DNA of 64,000 nucleotides, from the NCBI GenBank assembly GCA_002701365.1, contig NZUK01000015.1, positions 1 through 64,000 of the forward strand, written 5' to 3'. This document shows positions 1 to 9,772 of this stretch, piece after piece. The notes beneath the pieces were generated by a model. That model was not told the DNA's origin. It saw nothing but the letters and a program-made list of their open reading frames with translations, and did not search any database. Numbering within the stretch: position 1 is the stretch's first letter; every line of letters begins with the position of its first letter. Made by a program: the position numbers and the translations under genes. The stretch is from Flavobacteriales bacterium. Its GTDB lineage: Bacteria > Bacteroidota > Bacteroidia > Flavobacteriales > TMED113.

Positions 1-85
<85 letters not shown>

Positions 86-171
86 TAGAGAAAGACGACC
101 TGACTATAGCATCAATCCTTTGCGTTTGCTTGCTGTCATTTTTTTTTAACCCTTAATAGTATCTCTAAAAG

Positions 172-245
172 AGTCTCGTAGCTCAGCCGGTTAGAGCGCT
201 ACACTGATAATGTAGAGGTCGGCAGTTCGAGTCTGCCCGAGACTA
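172..245 (+). tRNA. tRNA-Ile (GAT)
   Basis: Cloverleaf: AGTCTCG/CGAGACT acceptor, CTACA-CTGATAA-TGTAG anticodon arm, GGCAG-TTCGAGT-CTGCC T arm. Confidence 0.97.
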
Positions 246-267
246 CTATATTCCATTTTGGAAAAAA

Positions 268-341
268 GGGGGATTAGCTCAGCTGGCTAGAGCGCCTGCC
301 TTGCACGCAGGAGGTCGTCGGTTCGACTCCGACATTCTCCA
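268..341 (+). tRNA. tRNA-Ala (TGC)
   Basis: Cloverleaf: GGGGGAT/ATTCTCC acceptor, CCTGC-CTTGCAC-GCAGG anticodon arm, GTCGG-TTCGACT-CCGAC T arm. Confidence 0.97.
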
Positions 342-345
342 CATA

Positions 346-378
346 GAAAAAGCAGGTTATTATACCTGCTTTTTTTTT
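346..378 (+). terminator. Intrinsic terminator after tRNA-Ala
   Basis: AGCAGGT-tattat-ACCTGCT hairpin followed by a T run. Confidence 0.9.
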
Positions 379-398
379 AAATTTAAAACTTAAATATT

Positions 399-2522
399 AT
401 GAAAAAATTATTTTTATTATTTATTGTATTTCTAATTTTTAGTCAATCTAGGTCACAACAAGAATTAACTCTTAAAAAATCTGTGTTAGAACAGTGGAGA
501 TCTTTGAGTCCTGAGAGATTATCTAATTTGAATTGGAATAATGAAAAAGATTTTTTTAGTTATCATTTTTCAGATACATCTATCTATATATGTGATTACA
601 ATTTTAATGTTATAGATACAATTTTTTTAAATCAAATTAACACATCATTTGATGGAGAAGCAAAAATAAAAAAGTTTCCTAATATCACTTGGATAAATTC
701 TCATACGTTTCGCTTTAAACACAATAATAATTATTATCTATATAATATAAAAAGAGGTAATAATTCTAGTCTTTTATTTAGTCTTGATAAAAAGGCTTTG
801 AACATAGATTTTAATGCTCAAAATAATTACTGTGCTTACACTAACAAGAATAACTTATATGTTGTTAATAATAATAATCAACATATTCAAATAACAAATG
901 AAGACAATGAAAATATTGTTTTTGGACAAGCTGTACATAGATATGAGTTTGGGATTAGTAAGGGAACTTTTTGGTCCAATGATGGAAAAAAACTCGCTTT
1001 TTATCAGAAGGATGAGACAATGGTTACAGACTATCCTCTGATGAATATTTCATCTCGAGTGGGGCACGCAGACATTATTAAATATCCAATGGCGGGCATG
1101 TCTAGTCATCATGTTACATTAGGGATTTACAATAGCGAAAATAGTGAGATAATATATTTGCAAACTGGAGAACCCAAGGAACAATATTTGACAAACATTG
1201 CGTGGGGGCCTAATGATAAGTATATCTACATTGCTGTATTAAATAGAGATCAAAATCATTTAAAATTAAATCAATATAGTGTTACAGATGGATCTTTTAT
1301 AAAAACATTATTTGAAGAAAAAAGTGATAAATATGTAGAGCCATTAGATCCCATGAAATTTATTGACAACAATAAGTTTGTATGGTTAAGTGAAAGGGAT
1401 GGTTATTATACTTTTTATTTATATAATACAAAAGGCAAAATGATTAAGCGATTATTAAATAAAGACTATGTTGTCAAAGACTATTATGGTCATGATGATG
1501 ACAATATTTATTTTTCTACTTATACAAAAGATGGACTGGGTGTTGATTTATGGTTGGTTTCTATTAAAAAGAAATATAGAAAAAAAATTGTTGCAGATTC
1601 AAATTATCATAGCTTCAAGATAAGTCCTACAAAATCATATTTCATCGATGATTTTTCTAACACTAATCTTCCTAGGAAAACAAGGATTTTGAATAATAAA
1701 GGAAATGAAGTTGTAACGATACTTAAAGCAAGTAATCCATTAGAAGATTATAATATTGGCGAATTAAATCTCTTGAAAATAAAAAATGAAAATAATATTG
1801 ATTTAAATGCTCGATTAATTAAGCCATATGATTTTGATCCCTCTAAAAAATACCCTGTGTTGATTTACGTATATAATGGTCCTCACGTTCAATTAATTAA
1901 TAATAGATGGCTAGGGGGTGCACGACTATGGATGTACTATCTTGCCAATCAAGGTTATATAGTTTTCTCCTTAGATGGTAGAGGTTCTGATAATCGTGGT
2001 CGTGATTTTGAACAAGTAATTTTTAGAGAACTTGGAAAATTTGAAATGCTTGATCAAATAACAGGATACAATTATTTAATAGATCAAGATTTTGTTGATT
2101 CATCTAGAATTGCGATTCATGGTTGGAGTTATGGAGGCTATATGACCACTAATTTATTATTAAATTATCCTAAATATTTTACATGCGGTGTTGCAGGGGG
2201 ACCTGTAACTAATTGGTCTTCGTATGAGATTATGTATACTGAGCGATATATGGATCATCCAGAAAACAATAAGGAAGGATATATGAATACAAATTTAATG
2301 AATAAACTAGACTCTTTAGATTCACCGTTGTTAATGATTCATGGTTTAATTGATGATGTGGTATTGCCAAAGCACTCTTTAGATTTTATAAAATCAGCTG
2401 TTGATAAGCACATACAAATGGATTATTTTATTTATCCAGGCCACCCTCACAATGTTCGTGGTAAGGACAGGCTCCATCTAATTGAAAAAATAATTAACTA
2501 TATTAGAGTAAACAACAATTAA
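399..2522 (+). CDS. Prolyl oligopeptidase / dipeptidyl peptidase IV family (S9) peptidase, secreted
   Basis: GWSYGGYM nucleophile motif, C-terminal Asp/His region (GHPHN), N-terminal signal peptide. Confidence 0.93.
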   Translation: MKKLFLLFIVFLIFSQSRSQQELTLKKSVLEQWRSLSPERLSNLNWNNEKDFFSYHFSDTSIYICDYNFNVIDTIFLNQINTSFDGEAKIKKFPNITWINSHTFRFKHNNNYYLYNIKRGNNSSLLFSLDKKALNIDFNAQNNYCAYTNKNNLYVVNNNNQHIQITNEDNENIVFGQAVHRYEFGISKGTFWSNDGKKLAFYQKDETMVTDYPLMNISSRVGHADIIKYPMAGMSSHHVTLGIYNSENSEIIYLQTGEPKEQYLTNIAWGPNDKYIYIAVLNRDQNHLKLNQYSVTDGSFIKTLFEEKSDKYVEPLDPMKFIDNNKFVWLSERDGYYTFYLYNTKGKMIKRLLNKDYVVKDYYGHDDDNIYFSTYTKDGLGVDLWLVSIKKKYRKKIVADSNYHSFKISPTKSYFIDDFSNTNLPRKTRILNNKGNEVVTILKASNPLEDYNIGELNLLKIKNENNIDLNARLIKPYDFDPSKKYPVLIYVYNGPHVQLINNRWLGGARLWMYYLANQGYIVFSLDGRGSDNRGRDFEQVIFRELGKFEMLDQITGYNYLIDQDFVDSSRIAIHGWSYGGYMTTNLLLNYPKYFTCGVAGGPVTNWSSYEIMYTERYMDHPENNKEGYMNTNLMNKLDSLDSPLLMIHGLIDDVVLPKHSLDFIKSAVDKHIQMDYFIYPGHPHNVRGKDRLHLIEKIINYIRVNNN

Positions 2523-2897
2523 TTGATACGTATATATTTTTTATTTCTTTTTCTCTTTTTCGTTTCCTGTTCTGTTGATAATGAAGAAGATTACTTTGCT
2601 TTAAACTGTGTTACAGAGGATATTTATTATATCTCAGTTGATCTATCTAGATCAGTGTCTAATATTATAAGTAATAAATGCTTAAACTGTCATGCTATTG
2701 ACAACATGGAGTTAAGTGGGTCTTGGCTACCTTTGGAAACACATGAGCAGTTAATAACAATTGATTTTGATGAACATGTCTTAAATTCTAATGCATCTAT
2801 GCCACCTGCAGGATCTCCGCAATTAACTGATTGTGAAATGGCTCAAATAAGCAGTTGGGTAAATAATAATTTTCCATATAATGAAAGCGGCAGGTAG
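2523..2897 (+). CDS. Cytochrome c-like lipoprotein (single CxxCH)
   Basis: TTG start directly after the preceding stop; lipobox FVSC; CLNCH haem motif; MPPAG. Confidence 0.75.
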   Translation: MIRIYFLFLFLFFVSCSVDNEEDYFALNCVTEDIYYISVDLSRSVSNIISNKCLNCHAIDNMELSGSWLPLETHEQLITIDFDEHVLNSNASMPPAGSPQLTDCEMAQISSWVNNNFPYNESGR

Positions 2898-3780
2898 GTT
2901 TTTATGTTTTTTAATTTTTTTAATATCATCTTTTGTTTCATCTCAAGATGATTTAGAATCATTATTAAACCCTACACCTACAACTACACCTATAAGTAAT
3001 ACTTTTAAATCTACAAGAATTATCAATAATCATTCAGTAGAACTATTTGGTAAAAATCAACTTGACCTTCGAATTGCTCATCGTTTCGGGTTATTAAATA
3101 GTGGATTATATGAAATGTTTGGCTTAGATCAAGCAAAGATTAGAATAGGTTTAGAATACGGTGTTTTAGAAAAATTAATGTTAGGATTTGGTAGAAGTAC
3201 TTATAATAAAACAATTGATGGTTATGCTAAGTATTTACTGGTAGGTCAAAAAAAAGGAAGTAATAGTATTCCACTCACTGTTGTAGCTTTTTCAAATATT
3301 GCTATTAATACATTAGAAAAGGATGTAAACAACTCCTTAGATGAGAATGGAAATCAGGTTTCATATCCTTTTTTAGGCAGACTTTCTTTTTGTCAACAAA
3401 TACTTATTGCATCTAAAGTTAATCGCAAGTTCTCAATTCAATTTATTCCCACTTGGGTGCACTGGAATATGGTTGAAGTTAACGAACAAAAAAATCAAAC
3501 CTTCATTTTAGGCTCGGCATTTAGATACTTGTTGAGTAGAAGTGTTTCATTGAATGCTGAGTATTTTCATAGAATAAATCCTTCTTCTTATGATAAAGAA
3601 AATTTTTACGATTCTTTTTCAGTTGGCTTAGATATTGAAACTGGTGGACATGTTTTTCAATTACATATTACTAACTCTTTACCAATGCACGAGTCAGGAT
3701 TTTTAACAAGAACTAGTGGTAATTGGCTAGATGGAGGAATTCATTTTGGATTTAACATTAGTAGAGAATTTAATTTATAA
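2881..3780 (+). CDS. DUF5777-like outer-membrane beta-barrel protein
   Basis: Signal peptide; RIAHRFG...MFGLDQAKIRIGLEYG pattern; 17-bp overlap with upstream cytochrome gene. Confidence 0.75.
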   Translation: MKAAGRFLCFLIFLISSFVSSQDDLESLLNPTPTTTPISNTFKSTRIINNHSVELFGKNQLDLRIAHRFGLLNSGLYEMFGLDQAKIRIGLEYGVLEKLMLGFGRSTYNKTIDGYAKYLLVGQKKGSNSIPLTVVAFSNIAINTLEKDVNNSLDENGNQVSYPFLGRLSFCQQILIASKVNRKFSIQFIPTWVHWNMVEVNEQKNQTFILGSAFRYLLSRSVSLNAEYFHRINPSSYDKENFYDSFSVGLDIETGGHVFQLHITNSLPMHESGFLTRTSGNWLDGGIHFGFNISREFNL

Positions 3781-3784
3781 TTAT

Positions 3785-4315
3785 ATGAGATTAATTCTGT
3801 TATTATTATTACCGTGTTTTTGTTTTTCACAAAAATATTTTATTGAAGACTCAAAAGTTTCATTTTATTCTTGGGCGCCTCTTGAAGATATTTCTGCAAT
3901 ATCAAATAAATTAGAAGGTGTAGTAGATTTTGATTCTGGAGATTTTTTCTTTAGAATACCTATCAGTACATTTATTTTTCCATCATCATTAATGCAAAAG
4001 CACTTTAATGAAAAATACATGGAGTCAGATATTTATAGCATGTCATCCTTTAAAGGCAATTTTAATGAAAAGATTTTATTATCTAAGAATCAAGAAATTA
4101 ATATTTCTGCTGAAGGGATATTAAATATCCATGGTATTGATCAAGATGTTGTTATTGAAACAAATTTAAAGGTGTCAAATAGCAAAGTTTTATTTGATTC
4201 AAAATTTGATATATTTTTGAAAGATTATAAGATTAAGGTCCCTAAGATTGTAAGAATGAATATTGCAGACACTATTTCAGTTAACGTGTCAGGTAACCTA
4301 ATAATTAATAAATAG
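3785..4315 (+). CDS. YceI family protein
   Basis: YceI-like VSFYSWAPLEDISA...EGILNIHGIDQDV; start chosen at the signal peptide (ORF track start 3731 overlaps the previous gene). Confidence 0.8.
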   Translation: MRLILLLLLPCFCFSQKYFIEDSKVSFYSWAPLEDISAISNKLEGVVDFDSGDFFFRIPISTFIFPSSLMQKHFNEKYMESDIYSMSSFKGNFNEKILLSKNQEINISAEGILNIHGIDQDVVIETNLKVSNSKVLFDSKFDIFLKDYKIKVPKIVRMNIADTISVNVSGNLIINK

Positions 4316-4326
4316 CTTGTTTAAGC

Positions 4327-4354
4327 TTAGTATTAAAAATTTATACTAATTTTT
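4327..4354 (+). terminator. Intrinsic terminator-like hairpin between convergent genes
   Basis: TTAGTAT-n9-ATACTAA followed by TTTTT; overlaps the stop of the minus-strand gene. Confidence 0.55.
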
Positions 4355-6943
4355 AATTATTTGTAAAGTCTTACTTTCTGTATGTGTTTCAATATCTATA
4401 AAGTATATGCCGGGTTTGTAATCACTTAAGTCAATTATATACTGGTTAATATGCGTATCTAAATTATCAGGTTTCATAATAAGTTGACCAATATTATTAG
4501 AGATTTGAATATTTTTGATATAACAATTATTTAATGATAATTCAAAAAGACCATTAGATGGATTAGGGTAAACTGAAATTTCTAATTTATCTTCATTAAT
4601 AAAAGAGATATTATTAGAGTCATAAATATTAATGTCATCAATAAATATATTGTTGCCTCTTAAATTAGTTGTTACAAATTTCAACATTATGTTTTCATTT
4701 GCATAATTTGATAGATCGATTATATGTTCTAACCATTGATTATCTTCCAAAGGAATAAAATTTGAAGTTATTTCACTATATGTGCTTAGTTCTTCACCTC
4801 CTTTGTCGAATATTTTTTCAGTATAATTTAATCCACAATCAGTAGATAAAAATATTTGTAATGTATCTTGTTTAGATGAATTGTTAAATTTTTGATAGGC
4901 TACTTTAAAAGACAATCTAATTGAATCTGTATTTAGAGATATATTAGGCCCTATTAACTCATCTTTTTGTTCAGCCCTTGGGTTATAGCCGTATAAATTC
5001 ATGTATGCTGCTATATTACTATCGTTTATTCCCCCTGTTGATATTGTGTCCCATGTACGACTATAATCATCATTATTGATATGCCACATATTATATGAAA
5101 TACCACTTTGAAAGTCTTCGGTATATGGAAGTTCTAGAGTCGGTTTATACTTAAATCGCACCATTTTTCTATTATTGTGATAATCATATTCAAATAATGG
5201 ATTTATGGTGTTAATTCGAAAACTATATTCTTTGTCTCCATAATTATTATTGTCAATATTAGGTATTTGAACGGATGTAGTGTCGTATGGCTCTAAATTG
5301 ATTTCAAAAAGTAAGTTAGTTTCTTCTGTTTCATTTAAGTTGTCATAATAAATTATTTCTATTGCATTGATTATAGAGTCAGTATTATTGACAATAGAAA
5401 TACTTGGGGAAAATGATTCATTACAACTTATTTGATTTGGAGTGTTATTGACTTCTAAAATTAAAATATCTTGATTTTCTGTATCAGGGTTAATTGGTGT
5501 GTATGAATTTGATAAATATGTAAAAGCAGCAAATGCGTCGATGATGCCCATTCCGAATGTATTGTCTTCGCCTTCCTCTCCTAAGTCACTTGCAGTATTA
5601 TAAAGTGCAAGTAGTATTTCTTGACCAGTTAAAAAAGGAAATGCTTCTTTTAAAAGTAAGACGGCTCCGGAAACATGAGGAGATGCCATCGATGTTCCAG
5701 AAATTGAATTATAGCTATCGGTTCCCCAAGCTGATCTTACATTTTGACCAGGAGCTACTACTTCAGGATAAATTGCTAGTGAGCCTTCACCCGGACATTG
5801 TGTAGGTCCTCTGCAAGAAAATGTGCTAATAGGATATTGGGCATCGTTAGCATTAATACTACCTACACAAAAAGTGTTTACTAGATTCGAATTAATTCTT
5901 TGAGGAGATCTGACTCCATCATTGTCTGGGCCATTATTGCCGGCTGAAAAAATATTAGCTATTCCGGCAGATTCAATTACATTCATAAGTTCTACAGCGT
6001 ATCCTGAGCATTGGAATGTATCCATTTCATTATACCATCTCCATGAATTATTAATAACATCGGGAACATCGAATGAAGTAGTAAGATCTCCGTCGGGATT
6101 TAGTGCCCATTCAAAAGATGTAATCATTTCTGCGATGGGAGGTAAAGTTTCTACAGTCGAAGTGACAAAGTCATTAGCAATCCAATAAGCTTCAAATGCG
6201 ATTCCAATTGTATCGTTTGTTTCAGAAACTAGGCCTGCCATTGTGCCAAGTGTATGCGTTCCGTGATCACTGATATGACCATTTGGTGTATCGCTAAAGT
6301 AACCATCCCAGCATTGTGCCATTGGGTAGTGATTTGCAAAAAATCTATTTACAAAAGCTGGATGCGTAGGCCAAACACCTGTGTCATAATTGAATACAAG
6401 CACACCTTTTCCTGTATAGCCTAATTCCCACAAAGGACGGACATTAATAGCTTCAATGCCAGGTTCAGTTCCTTGTGATGTTATCTGATTTTGGTTATTA
6501 CCAAGGTCAATATATTCTATAATATCAGATTGGGTTTTTTGTAGATTAATGGACTGAATGTTGTTTAGCTTTGACAATTCATTTATCAATTTAACATTAG
6601 CTTCAATAAATATTGCATTAATTATCCAGGTAGAATACAGGTTTTGATAATGACCTTTTTTTGATTTAATGAATTCAATAATTGGTGTTTGTTTTTCTTT
6701 AGCAACTTGTTGCATTTTATTACAAATTATTGAGCTACGTTCCTTAATGGGGGTATTATTTTTATAAAATGCATTTTTTAAATCAAGAATATTAAATTCA
6801 TCCTTAAGTTCGATAATAATAGGTAAATAATTATCCTCTCCTAAGTTTGATATTTTATCTAACAAACTGCTTGAGATCACAACTTGTGATAGCATTATAT
6901 AAGGAAATAGTATTAGTTTTGTTAATAATAATAATTTTTTCAT
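4346..6943 (-). CDS. S8 subtilisin-like serine protease with T9SS type A C-terminal sorting domain
   Basis: Catalytic motifs YDTGVWPTHP, DHGTHTLGTMAG, GTSMASPHVSG; C-terminal YPNPSNG...GIYFIDIET...KTLQIIKN. Confidence 0.95.
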   Translation of the reverse strand: MKKLLLLTKLILFPYIMLSQVVISSSLLDKISNLGEDNYLPIIIELKDEFNILDLKNAFYKNNTPIKERSSIICNKMQQVAKEKQTPIIEFIKSKKGHYQNLYSTWIINAIFIEANVKLINELSKLNNIQSINLQKTQSDIIEYIDLGNNQNQITSQGTEPGIEAINVRPLWELGYTGKGVLVFNYDTGVWPTHPAFVNRFFANHYPMAQCWDGYFSDTPNGHISDHGTHTLGTMAGLVSETNDTIGIAFEAYWIANDFVTSTVETLPPIAEMITSFEWALNPDGDLTTSFDVPDVINNSWRWYNEMDTFQCSGYAVELMNVIESAGIANIFSAGNNGPDNDGVRSPQRINSNLVNTFCVGSINANDAQYPISTFSCRGPTQCPGEGSLAIYPEVVAPGQNVRSAWGTDSYNSISGTSMASPHVSGAVLLLKEAFPFLTGQEILLALYNTASDLGEEGEDNTFGMGIIDAFAAFTYLSNSYTPINPDTENQDILILEVNNTPNQISCNESFSPSISIVNNTDSIINAIEIIYYDNLNETEETNLLFEINLEPYDTTSVQIPNIDNNNYGDKEYSFRINTINPLFEYDYHNNRKMVRFKYKPTLELPYTEDFQSGISYNMWHINNDDYSRTWDTISTGGINDSNIAAYMNLYGYNPRAEQKDELIGPNISLNTDSIRLSFKVAYQKFNNSSKQDTLQIFLSTDCGLNYTEKIFDKGGEELSTYSEITSNFIPLEDNQWLEHIIDLSNYANENIMLKFVTTNLRGNNIFIDDINIYDSNNISFINEDKLEISVYPNPSNGLFELSLNNCYIKNIQISNNIGQLIMKPDNLDTHINQYIIDLSDYKPGIYFIDIETHTESKTLQIIKN

Positions 6944-6954
6944 AATCTTAATAT

Positions 6955-7716
6955 ATGACTTTTATTACAAAAAATAATTCTATCAGATTGCTATTCATGT
7001 TTATACTTTCATTTTGTATATATAGTTGTGATCCAGATGAAGAATCTTTCTCATTAACAATTGATTTTAAACACTTAGTAGATGATGTGGAAGTTGTATA
7101 TGGAAATGATAATTTAATTTATAATAATTCATCTAACATATATAGCGTTAGAAGATTGCTATATGTGTTAAGTGATATCACTTTATACTTTCCTGATAAT
7201 ACATTTTTAGAAATCGATGATTTTATTTTTATTAATAGTGATGACTCTGCAACACTTAGACATACTTTATATGATTTGCCACAACAATGCTCAGGTATCA
7301 GATTTCGCTTAGGTTTTAGTAGTGATGATAATATAGATAATGCATATATAAATAGTCCATATAACTTTCATTCTTTAATGTTATGGCCTAATTTGTTTGG
7401 AACTGATGGAGGAACATTTCAAGGTGGATATCATCACCTAAAGCTTGAAGGAAAGTTTTTAGTTAATTCGGATGAATCTTATTTTTATAATACACATACA
7501 GGACCGATAAACGGGTTTGATTACTCCATTTTATATCCAACTTTTTATTTTGATTCAACATCAAGTATATCTATTTATATGGATATTAATAAATGGTATA
7601 ATAATCCTTTTTATGATTTGACAAGTTTTGGAAATGGTATTATGGATAATTTAGATGCTCAAGAATTGTTATATCAAAATGGTTTGGATATTTTTAATGT
7701 ACAGCCAAATGCGTGA
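6955..7716 (+). CDS. MbnP-like lipoprotein
   Basis: Lipobox IYSC; LTIDFKHLVDD...YSVRRLLYVLSDITLYFPD...LMLWPN...GGYHHLKLEGKF pattern; followed by a dihaem peroxidase gene. Confidence 0.78.
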   Translation: MTFITKNNSIRLLFMFILSFCIYSCDPDEESFSLTIDFKHLVDDVEVVYGNDNLIYNNSSNIYSVRRLLYVLSDITLYFPDNTFLEIDDFIFINSDDSATLRHTLYDLPQQCSGIRFRLGFSSDDNIDNAYINSPYNFHSLMLWPNLFGTDGGTFQGGYHHLKLEGKFLVNSDESYFYNTHTGPINGFDYSILYPTFYFDSTSSISIYMDINKWYNNPFYDLTSFGNGIMDNLDAQELLYQNGLDIFNVQPNA

Positions 7717-8773
7717 TTATATAAGTTTTATTTTTTTTAGTTTGATTGTATTTATGATACTATCAGGTTGTTATAAATATAATCCTGTTTGTGAGTCTTG
7801 TGTTGAATATAATCCTACACCCATAAGTCTAATATATCCATTTGCCAGTTTTCCTGCACCGAATACACCACCGTGGAATCAGCTTACTGAAGAAGGTGTT
7901 AACTTGGGAAGACACTTGTTTTATGATCCAATTTTAAGTAGTGACAATACTGTCTCTTGTGCTTCGTGTCATAAACAAGAATATGCTTTTGGAGATAATA
8001 CTCAATATAGTTTTGGTATCAATCAATCTTTAGGAGAACGTAATGCTCCTACAATAATCAATATTGCATTTCACACTGCCTTTGATTGGGATGGGAAGTC
8101 AAGTTCGGTTGAAGATCAAGCTAGTAGACCAATTTTTAATGAAATAGAATTGCATAATAATAACTGGTCTGAAGTAATTAATAGGATTAAAATGTCAGAA
8201 CTATATTTAGATTTATTTTGTGCTGCTTTTGGCACCTCAGATATTGACTCCTCACATGTTTTAAAGGCAATTGCGCAATTCGAAAGAACACTTATTTCAG
8301 ATAATTCTAAATTTGATCAGTATTTAAGAGGAGAAGTTGTTTTAAGTCCCGAAGAAATAAGAGGTTTTAATATTTACAGCACTGAGAGAGGAGATTGTTT
8401 TCATTGTCATCCCATAGGATTGTTTACAAATAATATGTTTCATAATAATGGTATTGACTCCCAATTTGAAGACCTAGGAAGATACAATGTAACTAATAAT
8501 ATGTTAGATCAAGGAGCATTTAAATCACCTAGTTTAAGAAATATTGAATTTTCAGCTCCTTATATGCATGATGGAAGGTTTGAAACTTTAGAGCAGGTTA
8601 TTGATCATTATGATTTTGGAGGTTATGATTCACCTACTGTTGACCCTTTAATGAAATATATTGGTATAGGTTTGATGCTTACCGAACAGGAAAAAACGGA
8701 CTTAAAAGCATTTTTATTAACTTTATCTGATGAGTCATTTATAAATAATGCTGATTTTTCTAATCCTTTTTAA
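7709..8773 (+). CDS. Dihaem cytochrome c peroxidase family protein (MbnH-like)
   Basis: CASCH and CFHCH haem motifs, lipobox ILSGC; LGRHLFYDPILSSDNTVSCASCHKQEYAF; start at MRDYIS overlaps the MbnP gene by 8 bp. Confidence 0.88.
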   Translation: MRDYISFIFFSLIVFMILSGCYKYNPVCESCVEYNPTPISLIYPFASFPAPNTPPWNQLTEEGVNLGRHLFYDPILSSDNTVSCASCHKQEYAFGDNTQYSFGINQSLGERNAPTIINIAFHTAFDWDGKSSSVEDQASRPIFNEIELHNNNWSEVINRIKMSELYLDLFCAAFGTSDIDSSHVLKAIAQFERTLISDNSKFDQYLRGEVVLSPEEIRGFNIYSTERGDCFHCHPIGLFTNNMFHNNGIDSQFEDLGRYNVTNNMLDQGAFKSPSLRNIEFSAPYMHDGRFETLEQVIDHYDFGGYDSPTVDPLMKYIGIGLMLTEQEKTDLKAFLLTLSDESFINNADFSNPF

Positions 8774-8784
8774 ATTTAATTTAT

Positions 8785-9546
8785 ATGCTTGCAATTTTAT
8801 CACCCGCTAAAACTTTAGATTTCTCTAAAAATAAGTATTTAGATCATACTATACCAGAGTTTATGCCAGAGAGCCAAGAGTTAATAAACGAGTTAAAAAT
8901 GAATAGTGTTGAGGATTTATCGACTTTAATGAAATTAAGTACTAGTCTTAGTACTTTAAATGTTGAAAGATATAATAATTGGAATAATAATTTTGATTTA
9001 TCTAACTCAAAACAGTCAATTTTATGTTTTAAAGGAGGTGTGTATGTAGGGCTCGATGTAGAATCATTTTCTGGTGAAGAATTATTATATTCTCAAGATT
9101 ATTTAAGAATTCTTTCAGGCTTGCATGGTATTCTAAAACCCTTAGATTTAATTCAGCCATATAGATTAGAAATGGGTACAAAGTTGAAAACAAAAAAAGG
9201 TAAAAATTTATATGAGTTTTGGGGTGATAAAATAACATCTTCACTGAATAATACTTTGTTAAGTAGTAATTCGAGCGTTTTAGTCAATCTTGCATCAAAT
9301 GAGTATTTTTCATCTTTGAATTATGATAAAATCAATGCAGATATTTTGGATATAAAATTTTTAGATAAAAAAAATGGATCGTATAAGATAGTTAGTTTTT
9401 TTGCAAAAAAAGCACGGGGATCTATGGCATCATTTATACTCAAAAATAGAGTCAAAGATATTAATTATTTAAAGGAATTCAAGGGGCTTGGGTATTCTTT
9501 TGATCAATCTAGATCAGAAAAAAAATCCTTAGTTTTTACTCGTTAG
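8785..9546 (+). CDS. yaaA: Peroxide stress protein YaaA (UPF0246)
   Basis: MLAILSPAKTLDF start; full-length family match. Confidence 0.95.
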   Translation: MLAILSPAKTLDFSKNKYLDHTIPEFMPESQELINELKMNSVEDLSTLMKLSTSLSTLNVERYNNWNNNFDLSNSKQSILCFKGGVYVGLDVESFSGEELLYSQDYLRILSGLHGILKPLDLIQPYRLEMGTKLKTKKGKNLYEFWGDKITSSLNNTLLSSNSSVLVNLASNEYFSSLNYDKINADILDIKFLDKKNGSYKIVSFFAKKARGSMASFILKNRVKDINYLKEFKGLGYSFDQSRSEKKSLVFTR

Positions 9547-9772
9547 ATTTATCAAAAAATATAGATAAAATAGTTTTTATTCCTTGAAACCCAAAATAGA
9601 TACAACCTAGCATCATTAATCCACCAATTATACTTAATATAATTAATTCATTGTTATCATTTGAAGCTAGCACAAATACAACAGGTCCAGTAAAGGCTAG
9701 GCTAACAGCTATTACAATTTTAATTATTCCGCTTTTTATTTTTTTATCATTAAACATCTTTATTATAAGCAT
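9536..9772 (-). CDS. DUF6095-like small membrane protein
   Basis: Two TM segments; next to murQ; start may be the internal Met at 9757. Confidence 0.6.
   Translation of the reverse strand: MLIIKMFNDKKIKSGIIKIVIAVSLAFTGPVVFVLASNDNNELIILSIIGGLMMLGCIYFGFQGIKTILSIFFDKSNE

Noticed and set aside
5557-6188. Plus-strand ORFs of 82 and 88 aa inside the subtilase gene
   Set aside because: Antisense to a gene with clear catalytic motifs; low-complexity translations without a recognisable domain.
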